Assembly: GCA_049613665.1 (NCBI GenBank)
Contig: JBMZCV010000065.1
Location: forward strand, 1-24,412
DNA length: 24,412 bases
Origin: JBMZCV01 sp049613665
GTDB taxonomy: Bacteria > Bacteroidota > Bacteroidia > Chitinophagales > UBA2359
Reading direction: 5' to 3'
Shown here one piece after another: positions 7,887 to 15,693 of this stretch; within the stretch, counting starts at the first letter, position 1; each line of letters starts with the position of its first letter. A program made the position numbers and the translations under genes. The notes under the pieces were generated by a model. That model saw only the letters and a program-made list of their open reading frames with translations. It did no database searches and was not told where the DNA came from.

Positions 7887-8729
7887 CTAATTTGTCATAA
7901 ACGACTGAACAGGTGCCCAAGCAGTTGTTTCGCCATTGCAAATAGAACGAACCGACCATTGATAGGTTGTGTTTGGCAAAAGACCAGATGTAAACGTACG
8001 AGACGTTTGGGTAGTTGCTGGAAAAAACTTGGTAGTTCCGCCTTGCTTTCGGCCAGCTAGTTCGTAAGAATCAGCACCTGTATCGTCCCATGAAAGTGTG
8101 ACGCTAGAAGGCATTGCATCTGATGTTAAGATTGTTGAGACATCGCAAATAGGCATTACTATTGCTGGTGTTAAACTAACATTGCTAGTATAAATATAAT
8201 CGCCGCTTGTGCCACCGCCATTCGCCATATTTCCTGCTACATAAAAAGTAAGGTCACCTACATCGCTGCTTGGTGCCATCCATTGAAATGTCCATGTAGA
8301 AATAGCATTATTGGCCGATTGATGGTTGATATATTCGCTTTCTCCTCCTTTAATTCTTGTATTTGCACCAGCAATCCATGTGCCATGATGCGTTGAATCT
8401 GCGGCTTCTACTGTCATTTCAAAACCATAACGAGTACTCGGCCCTAAATCTGTTACAGCAATTATTGCCATTTCTACATCATAGGTTTCATTAGGCGTAT
8501 AGCTAGTAACAGCAGCACCATTTTGGCTAATTATAGCACTTATAGAAGCATTATCTGCATTTAGAGGATTACCAACATGACATGACCGACAAGTTACGCT
8601 CTCATCACCTGGCGAGCCTGTTCTTGATATTGGAGGCGATGAAGAATTTGTCATTACATAGTTTTGCTGGAATACAACGAAAAAAATAGTTAGTAACCCT
8701 GTTAATAGTGTAGTTCGTAAAAATTTCAT
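7887..8729 (-). CDS. Secreted CxxCH (choice-of-anchor V-like) and Fn3 protein, possible lost T9SS tail
   Basis: A 280-residue protein with a signal peptide or N-terminal anchor (hydrophobic 7-20). Mature residues start with a TGSPGDE segment followed by CRSCH (47-51), a CxxCH motif that could bind haem c; this pattern is typical of choice-of-anchor V proteins. A beta-rich domain follows (about 60-190, with GFEMTVEA and FYVAGN). A fibronectin type III domain (195-280) contains LAGRKQGGTTK and PNTTYQWSVR, nearly the same as in the protein at 22581-24344. There is no T9SS sorting domain. However, just past the stop another frame reads DKLVLAKKE then stop, like the last strand of a T9SS tail, suggesting a deletion with frame change. 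Alone on its strand. Confidence 0.75.
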   Translation of the reverse strand: MKFLRTTLLTGLLTIFFVVFQQNYVMTNSSSPPISRTGSPGDESVTCRSCHVGNPLNADNASISAIISQNGAAVTSYTPNETYDVEMAIIAVTDLGPSTRYGFEMTVEAADSTHHGTWIAGANTRIKGGESEYINHQSANNAISTWTFQWMAPSSDVGDLTFYVAGNMANGGGTSGDYIYTSNVSLTPAIVMPICDVSTILTSDAMPSSVTLSWDDTGADSYELAGRKQGGTTKFFPATTQTSRTFTSGLLPNTTYQWSVRSICNGETTAWAPVQSFMTN

Positions 8730-9217
8730 GTTTTTTTATTTTTTTAATATAAATGTGTGCGTTTTTTTAAATATAAGACTTGCATAAAAACTTTTTTAGA
8801 GGTAGTGAATGAAAGTAAAGGTATAGAAAAACTTAAAGAAAAAGGCATAAAAATTGCTTTTTTCTGACAAAAAAAAGATAAAATGATTTTTAGTGATTGT
8901 TTAAATTTGATACCTTGGTAAAACGAGAAAATATATTGCACTAGCTAATAATTGAAATTTAGCTGAAAAAGCATCTTCTTTATTTTAAGTTTCTAGTGTT
9001 TATTTTCAATTAGATACCGATTCTTTTTAAGGATTAATGTCGAAAATTTGTCAAAAGTCGAAAATCCACTTATTTTTATTTCATTTAATGAAATATTAGA
9101 AATAAATTAGCCAATCTCAAAAGCTAAGTACCAAATATCAATCACCATTTGATAAAAAACAGTTTCGTTTCCAACAACATATTAAAAAATCAAAGGTATT
9201 AGCTTTCATAATAAAAT
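8730..9217. other. Intergenic spacer between divergent genes
   Basis: 488 bp, very AT-rich, with no coding frame of note. The right-hand part (9126-9208) is leader-repeat copy F, ending just before the ATG at 9218. In 8730-9125 I see no gene, terminator or repeat; it should hold the promoter of the minus-strand gene starting at 8729. Confidence 0.6.
9126..9208 (+). repeat. Leader-repeat copy F
   Basis: AAGTACCAAATATC (degenerate dyad at 9127-9139), then a spacer longer than in other copies, AACAACATATT, AAATCAAAGGTATTAGC and TTTCA. The order and the 3' half match copies at 18908 and 19572. It abuts the start of the downstream methyltransferase-fold gene. Confidence 0.5.
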
Positions 9218-9904
9218 ATGGAAATCATGTCATTGCCAATTAGCAACATAAAATATTGGTTGAGTTTTTTATATGACCAGCCTTTAGCTCAAAGCAGCAG
9301 CATCTATAATCCTACTTTAGATGTTTGTTTAAGTCGTGGGCGTTTGCGTTTGAATACACAAAATGCCACCTATTCTTACGAAGATTTATACGATGCTTTT
9401 TACAAACCTTTCAAACATCTGAACATAGAGCAGCTAAAGTTAAAAAAAGTTTTGGTTTTAGGTGGTGGTTTGGCAAGTATTCCTATCATGTTGCAAAAAA
9501 AATTTGGGCAAAATGACACTATTTATACACTTGTAGAACTAGATGCTGCCGTAATAAAGCTTGCACATGAATTTTTAGAAAAAAAATATTTAAACAATCT
9601 CATTTTTCATTGCGATGACGCTTTCGATTATGTCGAAAATTGTAAAGAAAAGTTTGATTTAATAGCAGTAGATATTTTCTTAGATATTAGCACGCCCAAT
9701 AAGTTTCGGTCAGTTGCTTTTCTCAGAAATTTGAAAAAATTATTAAACCCCAATGCACATTTAATATACAATACAATCAATTTAGATGACGTGTCGGCGA
9801 GCCTTTCAAGAGAGTTTTATAACAATGCTTTTTCAAATGTTTTTCCTCAAAATAAATGTCTTCGCACTCGTGGAAACAACATGTTGTTATATCAAGTCAA
9901 ATAA
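9218..9904 (+). CDS. Spermidine-synthase-like Rossmann protein
   Basis: A 228-residue cytoplasmic protein with the fold of polyamine synthases and class I methyltransferases. The nucleotide-binding loop is VLVLGGGLASIPI (78-90). E107 ends strand 2 (LVELDA), DDAFDYV at 133-139 is the adenine-side motif, and FDLIAVDIFLD (146-156) is strand 4. The N-terminal SYEDLYDAFY (53-62) resembles the beta-hairpin of spermidine synthases that holds the substrate. At 228 residues it is shorter than typical SpeE (about 280). Whether it makes spermidine is unproven; no SpeD or SpeA is nearby, so it may be one of the many SpeE-like proteins of other function. The ATG at 9218 is used; a second ATG at 9227 is an equally plausible start. 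Confidence 0.75.
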   Translation: MEIMSLPISNIKYWLSFLYDQPLAQSSSIYNPTLDVCLSRGRLRLNTQNATYSYEDLYDAFYKPFKHLNIEQLKLKKVLVLGGGLASIPIMLQKKFGQNDTIYTLVELDAAVIKLAHEFLEKKYLNNLIFHCDDAFDYVENCKEKFDLIAVDIFLDISTPNKFRSVAFLRNLKKLLNPNAHLIYNTINLDDVSASLSREFYNNAFSNVFPQNKCLRTRGNNMLLYQVK

Positions 9905-10088
9905 CTTGTGTTTGTTCAAATATTTAAATTGTTATATAAAAATGCTGTATGGTTAAGAAAAAAATATTTACTTATTTTGCAAAAATGAAAATTATTCCAT
10001 ATTTTTCAGTAACTTTAGCAGTCAATTATTTAAAAGGCTGTTTTTACTTATTTTCAGAAAAACATAAAACAGTATGAATTGTCTTTTT

Positions 10089-10140
10089 GAGTGCTTGACA
10101 CTAAGAAAAGAATCATTCACCTATCTAAAAAACTATTAAA
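10089..10140 (+). repeat. Possible leader-repeat copy I (weak)
   Basis: AGTGC-TTG-ACACT (10090-10102) resembles the dyad of the other copies and is followed by A-rich sequence and CATTCACCTATC. The 3' half is poorly conserved. It lies upstream of the small membrane-anchored protein at 10149. Confidence 0.3.
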
Positions 10141-10148
10141 ACTTGTAT

Positions 10149-10724
10149 ATGAAAGCAATAAGAATACTTCTTAATCTGTTGTTATTAGCTGGAGTAATAG
10201 TAGTAGGTTATAACCTATACAAAACCGTAGAAGAACCTATCGTTTTTGAACAACAACGTACAGTACGAGACGATGCTGCTATCTCAAAATTAAAAAAAAT
10301 TAGACAGGCTCAAATCATGTTTAAAAATAAATATGGTGCATATGCCAACACTTTTGATACCTTGCTAACGGTTATCAAAAATGATGATTTGGAAGTCATT
10401 AAGCAAATAGGCGACCCTAATGACTCTACGCAGGTCTCTAAAACCGTAGTAACAAAAGTAGCTATTATCGATTCTTTGTTTAAGGGCGATGCTAAGGCAG
10501 TTGAAGACTTGCCTTTAGTGCCTTTCACAAATAACGAAAAATTCGATATTGTGGCCAAAATGATTAAGAAAAACGATGTAGAAGTCCCTGCTTTTGAGGT
10601 AAAAACCCCTTATACAAGCTTGTATAATGGCTTAATCAAAAAATACTATCAAAATAAAGCCAATAAAGATATGAAAGTTGGCTCTCTCGAAGAAGGTACT
10701 ACCACAGGAAACTGGGAAAAATAA
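10149..10724 (+). CDS. Small membrane-anchored protein, unknown function
   Basis: A 191-residue protein starting at ATG 10149 (MKAIRILLN). A TTG two codons upstream is possible but less likely. Residues 5-21 form one hydrophobic helix, so the bulk should lie in the periplasm as a signal-anchored domain. The segment IRQAQIMFKNKYGAYANTF (51-69) recalls the first helix and loop of pseudopilin-like proteins (a helix, then Q/Y/G/YA), but there is no prepilin peptidase site and I do not claim that family. The rest is K/D/V-rich with no cysteines. It is followed closely by a strong terminator and appears monocistronic. Confidence 0.75.
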   Translation: MKAIRILLNLLLLAGVIVVGYNLYKTVEEPIVFEQQRTVRDDAAISKLKKIRQAQIMFKNKYGAYANTFDTLLTVIKNDDLEVIKQIGDPNDSTQVSKTVVTKVAIIDSLFKGDAKAVEDLPLVPFTNNEKFDIVAKMIKKNDVEVPAFEVKTPYTSLYNGLIKKYYQNKANKDMKVGSLEEGTTTGNWEK

Positions 10725-10738
10725 TTTTAGTCTATATT

Positions 10739-10782
10739 AAAAAAAGGGCAAGTTGTAATATCATACAACTTGCCCTTTTTTT
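10739..10782. terminator. Strong bidirectional terminator
   Basis: Perfect 19-base arms (10739-10757 and 10764-10782) with a 6-base loop, GGGCAAGTTGTA against its complement, and A/T runs of seven at each end. It lies between the convergent genes ending at 10724 and 10835 and can end transcription both ways. Confidence 0.92.
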
Positions 10783-10834
10783 GTAAACAATCAGATAGAT
10801 TTGTTCTACACTAGCCTCTTGAGATAAAACAATA

Positions 10835-12283
10835 TCAAATCATTTTTCTATCTATCAACATTTGCTTTAGCTCAAACAAATTTTGCTCTAATCCCAATAC
10901 GCAACTATCATTTTGCGTCATATAACATTTAAATTGATTAAACTGTTTGGCTACATACTGCCGAATTTGATGAATGTTTGGTGATTTATAAATCAAACTT
11001 CCTCTTTCAAAAATAGGCTTGAGCAAATCGTCATACTTTTCATATTGTTCTATTGTATATACATTTTGGTCATAGCCAACAACTTTTTTTGATAAAAAAT
11101 GAGCTGCCAACTCATTGTACATAGAATCTGCTACAAATTGGCCCTTTTTATCATAAAATCGTCTTACTTGCAAAATTCCTGGATTAGATATTTTTATAGC
11201 TTGTTCCGAAAGTTTAATTCTATATTGCCACTCTCCTACTTCGTTTTTTATCGCTCCCAGCTTATATACACCACCCAAAGCAGGTTGGTCTTTTGCCGTA
11301 ACTAAGTTTGTGCCTACTCCCCAAACATTGATTAATGCACCTTTTTGTTTTAGTTCTTTTATCTTGTATTCATCAAGGTCATTGCTCGCAATAATAGCTG
11401 TTTTTTTGAAGTCTGCTTGGTCTAACAATTCTCTCGCTTCAATGCTTAAAGCGGCCAAATCGCCAGAATCGAGCCGAATGCCTAGCATCTCAAACCCTTT
11501 TAGGCGAAGCCATTTTCCTACTTTTATAGCATTTTTTACCCCTTCTATCGTATCGTAAGTATCTACCAAAAACACACAATTGTGAGGCATTGCATGAGCA
11601 TAAGCAGTGAAGGCTTCTAGCTCTGTATCGAAACACATAATCCAACTATGGGCATGAGTGCCTTTTACAGGAATATCAAAAAGCTTGCCTGCCAAAACAT
11701 TGGAAGTGGCCGAACAACCGCCAATATAGGCTGCTCTGCTTGCCGACAAACCGCCATCTATACCTTGCGACCGCCGCAAGCCAAATTCTAAGACAGAATC
11801 TTTGGCGGCTACCCTACAAATTCGAGCAGCTTTTGTGGCAATTAGGCTTTGAAAATTGATGATATTGAGCAAAGCCGTTTCCAATAATTGACATTGCAAA
11901 ACTGAGCCACTCACACGCACTAAAGGCTCATGTGGAAATACAATTGTGCCTTCTTTTACTGCTGCAATATCACAACTAAATGTCATATTTTTTAAATACA
12001 ATAAAAAATCAGCATTAAAAAGTGGCTGATTATTTGCTGCTTTTAATCCGCTTAAATATGAAATATCGCTATCTGTAAATTTAAAATTTTGAATAAAATC
12101 AATCACATAATCTAATCCACAAGCAATAGTGAACTCACCTTGAAACGGATTTTTTCTAAAAAATAGATGAAAAACAGCAGGCCGCTCGTGCATATCTAAT
12201 TTCCAATAGCCATAAGCCATCGTTAGTTGATACAAGTCGGTAAGTAGTGCTAAAGAAGAAGAATAAAGATTTGATAATTTCAT
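10835..12283 (-). CDS. pncB: Nicotinate phosphoribosyltransferase
   Basis: A 482-residue enzyme of NAD salvage: nicotinate plus PRPP (with ATP hydrolysis) gives nicotinate mononucleotide. Family hallmarks are LLTDLYQLTMAYGYW (13-27) at the N-terminus, FFRKNPF, the FGLRRSQG loop, GTHAHSWIM with its conserved histidine, and IRLDSGDLAALS in the phosphoribosyl-binding region, followed by ASNDLDEY and GVGTNLVTA. Length and motif order are those of the bacterial PncB/NAPRT group, and no residue loss is seen. It is monocistronic, with a good promoter upstream (12322-12353) and the bidirectional terminator downstream. Confidence 0.95.
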   Translation of the reverse strand: MKLSNLYSSSLALLTDLYQLTMAYGYWKLDMHERPAVFHLFFRKNPFQGEFTIACGLDYVIDFIQNFKFTDSDISYLSGLKAANNQPLFNADFLLYLKNMTFSCDIAAVKEGTIVFPHEPLVRVSGSVLQCQLLETALLNIINFQSLIATKAARICRVAAKDSVLEFGLRRSQGIDGGLSASRAAYIGGCSATSNVLAGKLFDIPVKGTHAHSWIMCFDTELEAFTAYAHAMPHNCVFLVDTYDTIEGVKNAIKVGKWLRLKGFEMLGIRLDSGDLAALSIEARELLDQADFKKTAIIASNDLDEYKIKELKQKGALINVWGVGTNLVTAKDQPALGGVYKLGAIKNEVGEWQYRIKLSEQAIKISNPGILQVRRFYDKKGQFVADSMYNELAAHFLSKKVVGYDQNVYTIEQYEKYDDLLKPIFERGSLIYKSPNIHQIRQYVAKQFNQFKCYMTQNDSCVLGLEQNLFELKQMLIDRKMI

Positions 12284-12321
12284 TTCTTCACGTTTTATAT
12301 TTTGTTAAGCTTTTATCAATA

Positions 12322-12353
12322 CAAAAATAAATAAATTTATACTTATTAACAAA
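12322..12353 (-). promoter_or_regulatory. Promoter of pncB
   Basis: On the minus strand TTTG (12350-12353) is followed after 20 bp by TATTTTTG (12322-12329). This is the Bacteroidota -33/-7 arrangement TTTG-N20-TAnnTTTG. A start about 7 bp on gives a leader of roughly 30 nt before the ATG at 12283. Confidence 0.55.
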
Positions 12354-12443
12354 TAATAAGGCAAATTTTATTATATTTGGCATTTTTGATTAGAAAAACA
12401 ACTTCATTCTAAAGCAAGAACAATTAATTGCTTATTAGAAGAG

Positions 12444-13961
12444 CTACGATTTTTTTAATATTTTTGTCCACCATTTTTGCTTTATTTCTTGTCGCAACCT
12501 TTCTACTTCTTCTTCCAAAAAAAGCTGCTTTTCTTTGTATTCAACCAATTGTTTTTCTGTCTTTTTTCCTGCAATATTAGCAGCCAACTTTTTGATACGC
12601 TGCTCTGTTATTGTCTCACTACCATGTTTCAAATATTCTAAAATATCTTCTAATTGTTTTGGCAAATCGTCTTGCAATTGTGCCATAGTATGATTTAGGT
12701 TAATTAAATATGAATTAAATTCCGAAAATTTAACTAACTGTTTATCAGTACTTTGCGAACCATTATGTGCAAATTCTTCTAAATGTGAGTATAGCAAATC
12801 CAAACTTTTTTCAAATTTTGCAATACTCATATTAAAACGATGCGATGCACTTTGTGTGCTGCTCAAACTGCTACGGCTTAGTTCCAACATCATTTTTAAG
12901 TTTTGTTGAAAGTCGTCTTGTTGTTCATGCGAAAGTTGGATAATTTGTTTAATCCAATCTCCCATATTCAATTCCGAATTGAGCAACTGTCCGTTTATTT
13001 TTTCAATCGTCAAATTGTGCAAATTCAATCCTTCTACAATATATTGGTGCTGCTCTCTAGCCGTATCATATTGTTTTTTGTAACCTTCAACAATTGTTGT
13101 TAAAGCTGCAATATCGGTGTGCAAATGTTGCTGTGAGGTAGTAAAAGCGATTAAAATAGTTTTTATATTTCCTGTTGTCTGTCGCAAGCTTTCATAATCT
13201 CTGGTCATCAATGTGGAGGTGTGTTCCAGATTTTCGCTTACTTGATTCATCCGTTTCGTATTTTCGCTCACTTCTGCAATTAGATACTCGAGTTGCTGTT
13301 GTTTTTTCACAGGGTTAAACAAAGGTAACAAATAATTATTTGTAAATTGTTTTAATTGAGCAAAAAAACGCTGTTGATAGCTTTGCAAAACTAGCTTGAA
13401 AACAGACAAAAAAGTTACTAATAATAAGGCAAAAAAAGAAAGCGAAAAACTCGTTTGTAGATAAGTTATTACATTTTCGTTTTCTGTTATGTGGTTTGTT
13501 TTTTGTAAATATGCCTCAGGTAACATTTGCATCATTTCATAGCAAATACCTAAGCCTGCTAATAAAAGGAGTATCTTATGAGCATTTTGTATCAAAACAA
13601 TATTTGGCTTTGCCTCTTCGGTTAGCTTATCATTTTCCATCAAATCTTTTTCAAATGCTCGGTGTCCTTGATGAGTTATAAAGTAGATATTTTTCAGGCG
13701 ATTATAAACAATACTTTTTTCATATTTATCAGATAATATTTCAAAGTTTTCGTGAGAGTTTTTGCGTTTTTTATCTATCTGTTCATACTTTTCTTTCACT
13801 TGTTGGAGCTGTTGCATTTCTGTTCTTGAGTAACGATATATTTCTATGACAATAAAATATATCGCAACAAAAAACAATAATAACATCGCCAAAACGATAA
13901 GCTGTTCGCCTCCCGAATGTAGTAGATAAAAGTTGGCTATAATTAGAAAGTTAAGGTTCAT
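12444..13961 (-). CDS. Three-helix membrane protein with long coiled-coil tail (ZorA/MotA-like topology)
   Basis: A 505-residue protein of no clear family. Predicted helices: TM1 about 20-42; a charged cytoplasmic stretch 43-120; TM2 about 121-146 (LLLLAGLGICYEMMQML); TM3 about 168-193 (TSFSLSFFALLLVTFLSV); then about 310 residues of heptad-rich, Q/E/K-rich coiled coil ending in a basic tail (KQKWWTKILKKS). This TM1-long loop-TM2-TM3-cytoplasmic tail order is that of MotA/TolQ/ExbB stators and of ZorA, whose tail is likewise long. The resemblance is topological; the glycine-rich TM2 signature is only partly present. No MotB/ZorB-like partner is adjacent. The gene follows the double-JAB gene by 146 bp on the same strand, with a leader-repeat copy (14049-14090) in between. 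Confidence 0.7.
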   Translation of the reverse strand: MNLNFLIIANFYLLHSGGEQLIVLAMLLLFFVAIYFIVIEIYRYSRTEMQQLQQVKEKYEQIDKKRKNSHENFEILSDKYEKSIVYNRLKNIYFITHQGHRAFEKDLMENDKLTEEAKPNIVLIQNAHKILLLLAGLGICYEMMQMLPEAYLQKTNHITENENVITYLQTSFSLSFFALLLVTFLSVFKLVLQSYQQRFFAQLKQFTNNYLLPLFNPVKKQQQLEYLIAEVSENTKRMNQVSENLEHTSTLMTRDYESLRQTTGNIKTILIAFTTSQQHLHTDIAALTTIVEGYKKQYDTAREQHQYIVEGLNLHNLTIEKINGQLLNSELNMGDWIKQIIQLSHEQQDDFQQNLKMMLELSRSSLSSTQSASHRFNMSIAKFEKSLDLLYSHLEEFAHNGSQSTDKQLVKFSEFNSYLINLNHTMAQLQDDLPKQLEDILEYLKHGSETITEQRIKKLAANIAGKKTEKQLVEYKEKQLFLEEEVERLRQEIKQKWWTKILKKS

Positions 13962-14048
13962 TTTTTATGTTGTTTTCCGATTGACTTTTGCAAGAAACTG
14001 TTTAAATTTTGTTTTTGATGCTGAAAAAGCATTTTTTTAAGCCAAAGG

Positions 14049-14090
14049 ATAGCATTTAAACAGCCTCTATTAATTTAGTGTTTGACACTT
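14049..14090 (-). repeat. Leader-repeat copy H
   Basis: On the minus strand: AAGTGTCAAACACT (perfect 5-bp dyad AGTGT-CAA-ACACT, 14077-14089), AAATTAATAGAGG, TGTTTAAATGCTAT. Compared with the copy at 19573, the innermost C:G pair has become T:A, so symmetry is kept. It lies upstream of the coiled-coil membrane protein in the same orientation. Confidence 0.5.
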
Positions 14091-14107
14091 AAAACGTTTT
14101 ATTAGAC

Positions 14108-15535
14108 CTACATTTCTTCATAAAGAAATGTGTTTCCAAAGTAATCAAAAGATTCATTTTTCTCAAAATTATAGGCAACTAAATGTGTTTTTCCCAAATC
14201 AAAAGGCTTGTTACATTCATTTTTAATGACAAATCCAATATGATTTGATTTATCAAAAAGTTGTTTTTGTAGCATAACAAATTTATTCATCGACTGTTGC
14301 AAATCAGCATGTATATATATCCAACCTAATAAGTCATTTCTATTTTTATATTGATTTTTTTTGTAAAAGTCATGTATAAATTGAGTGGCATTTTCTTTCC
14401 AAACATTTTCTGACAAAATAACATTTTCAATACATAAAAAATATAATTTTTTTTGCTTATCAAAACAAAATTGCCCTTGTAATAGGCCAGCTATGGCTTG
14501 TTTTTTTAGCCAAAACGCTTGTATTTTATCATAAACCTCTTTAGCTATAAAAGTCATATATGGAAATTCTCGTTGCTTTTTTTCACTCAAGGAGCGATTG
14601 TAGCGTCGCAAATTTATTTGTTTGTTCCGATAGTGCATATCATATAAAGGGCATATTTTGGGTGAGAATGGCAGCGATTTTATTTTCAAAATAGATTGTT
14701 TCTCTCCTATTTCTTCGTTTTTTTTGTTGTTGAAGCCCAATTTCAACCTTTTGTTTTTTTGTCGTTTTTCGCTATTGGTTTCACTAAAAAATGCCTGAAA
14801 ATTTTTATTTGTTGCTATCGAAATGGCATTGTCTCTATTTTTTTGAATAGTCGCTTCAATTGTTGGTCGTTTGCTATCCAAAATTAAGTGTGTGTTGCTC
14901 GCTTCTATGTGCCTATTGTTTGTAGTATATTGATGAAAGCAAAAATTTGGATTGTCGCTTTCATAAAGGCGAAAAGCAGCTCGTTTTGAAATATTGTTTC
15001 CTTGCCAATAAAAAACGCCATCTTCATCTTTTACGGAATCAACTACCATTGCAATTTGATATTTTTCTTTGAAAATGCCTTTAAATGTTTTGGCATCAGT
15101 AGTTGATAAAAAGACTCCATAGTTTGGGTGAGTATGATACAAACCTAACCTTATAACATTAGGATATTTCTCATTAATTTGTGAAATATAATCGTCCAAA
15201 TCATCATAAAATTGCTTTGTAAATCGCAACATAGTTTCGGAACGATAATAGCTGCTAGGTTGGTTTATAACTCCCGTTATCAATAAAAATTCTTTGCCAC
15301 TATCGCAACCGTAAATACCCAATAAAGCACCTCCAAGTTCTATTGACAAATCTTTTTTTGCGTGCTTCCAAATGGCATCATATACCTCATAGTGCATAAA
15401 AACATTTAATTCATTATGTTTTGCCTCCACAAGATTAGTTGCAGGGTATGTTATTTCTGAAAATTCAGCATTTCGAGTTGGAAACTTGATAAGTTGTGGT
15501 TTAATCTTCTTCTCTCTTATGATTTTTATATTCAT
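14108..15535 (-). CDS. Double JAB/JAMM-domain protein (one intact, one degenerate)
   Basis: A 475-residue cytoplasmic protein; the start at MNIKIIREKK (15535) is preferred over an upstream in-frame start at 15592 because that extension looks non-coding. Domain 1 (about 45-185) is a JAB/MPN domain with a complete JAMM zinc site: E66 in SIELGG and H134-x-H136-P-x6-S144-x2-D147. Such enzymes are zinc isopeptidases or peptidases cleaving ubiquitin-like tags or related bonds. A basic, low-complexity linker (about 210-320) follows. Domain 2 (about 325-460) repeats the fold (AIAGLLQGQF, LLGWIYIHAD) but has lost the Glu and the first His, so it is probably structural. This active/inactive pair recalls MPN+/MPN- partners such as Rpn11/Rpn8, here in one chain. 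No ubiquitin-like, E1 or E2 gene is in the window. Confidence 0.8.
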   Translation of the reverse strand: MNIKIIREKKIKPQLIKFPTRNAEFSEITYPATNLVEAKHNELNVFMHYEVYDAIWKHAKKDLSIELGGALLGIYGCDSGKEFLLITGVINQPSSYYRSETMLRFTKQFYDDLDDYISQINEKYPNVIRLGLYHTHPNYGVFLSTTDAKTFKGIFKEKYQIAMVVDSVKDEDGVFYWQGNNISKRAAFRLYESDNPNFCFHQYTTNNRHIEASNTHLILDSKRPTIEATIQKNRDNAISIATNKNFQAFFSETNSEKRQKNKRLKLGFNNKKNEEIGEKQSILKIKSLPFSPKICPLYDMHYRNKQINLRRYNRSLSEKKQREFPYMTFIAKEVYDKIQAFWLKKQAIAGLLQGQFCFDKQKKLYFLCIENVILSENVWKENATQFIHDFYKKNQYKNRNDLLGWIYIHADLQQSMNKFVMLQKQLFDKSNHIGFVIKNECNKPFDLGKTHLVAYNFEKNESFDYFGNTFLYEEM

Positions 15536-15583
15536 ATGCAAATATATTGTACAAATAAGCATTCTACAATTTGAGTTGTTTTC

Positions 15584-15630
15584 TTTAGTCAAATAAGAGA
15601 AACAAATTACTCATTTGTGGAAGCTAATGC
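15584..15630 (-). repeat. Leader-repeat copy G (3' half)
   Basis: On the minus strand GCATTAGCTTCCACAAATGA leads into ATTTGACTAAA, closely matching 21969-22014 on the plus strand. The 5' dyad is not recognisable. It lies upstream of the double-JAB gene in the same orientation as that gene. Confidence 0.5.
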
Positions 15631-15693
15631 CTTGTTTTTTTATTTAAATACTTACTTACTGAAATGAATGATATGTTAGAAGCATATTTTATC

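Noticed and set aside
10143..10148. TTG start two codons upstream of the small anchored protein
   Set aside because: ATG at 10149 gives a normal signal-anchor start; nothing favours the TTG.
14016..14037. ATGCT-GAAAA-AGCAT hairpin followed by T-run
   Set aside because: Points along the plus strand, where no gene ends; the stem is only 5 bp.
15536..15592. 19-codon N-terminal extension of the double-JAB protein
   Set aside because: The extension looks like spacer sequence and overlaps leader-repeat copy G; the ATG at 15535 is the better start.
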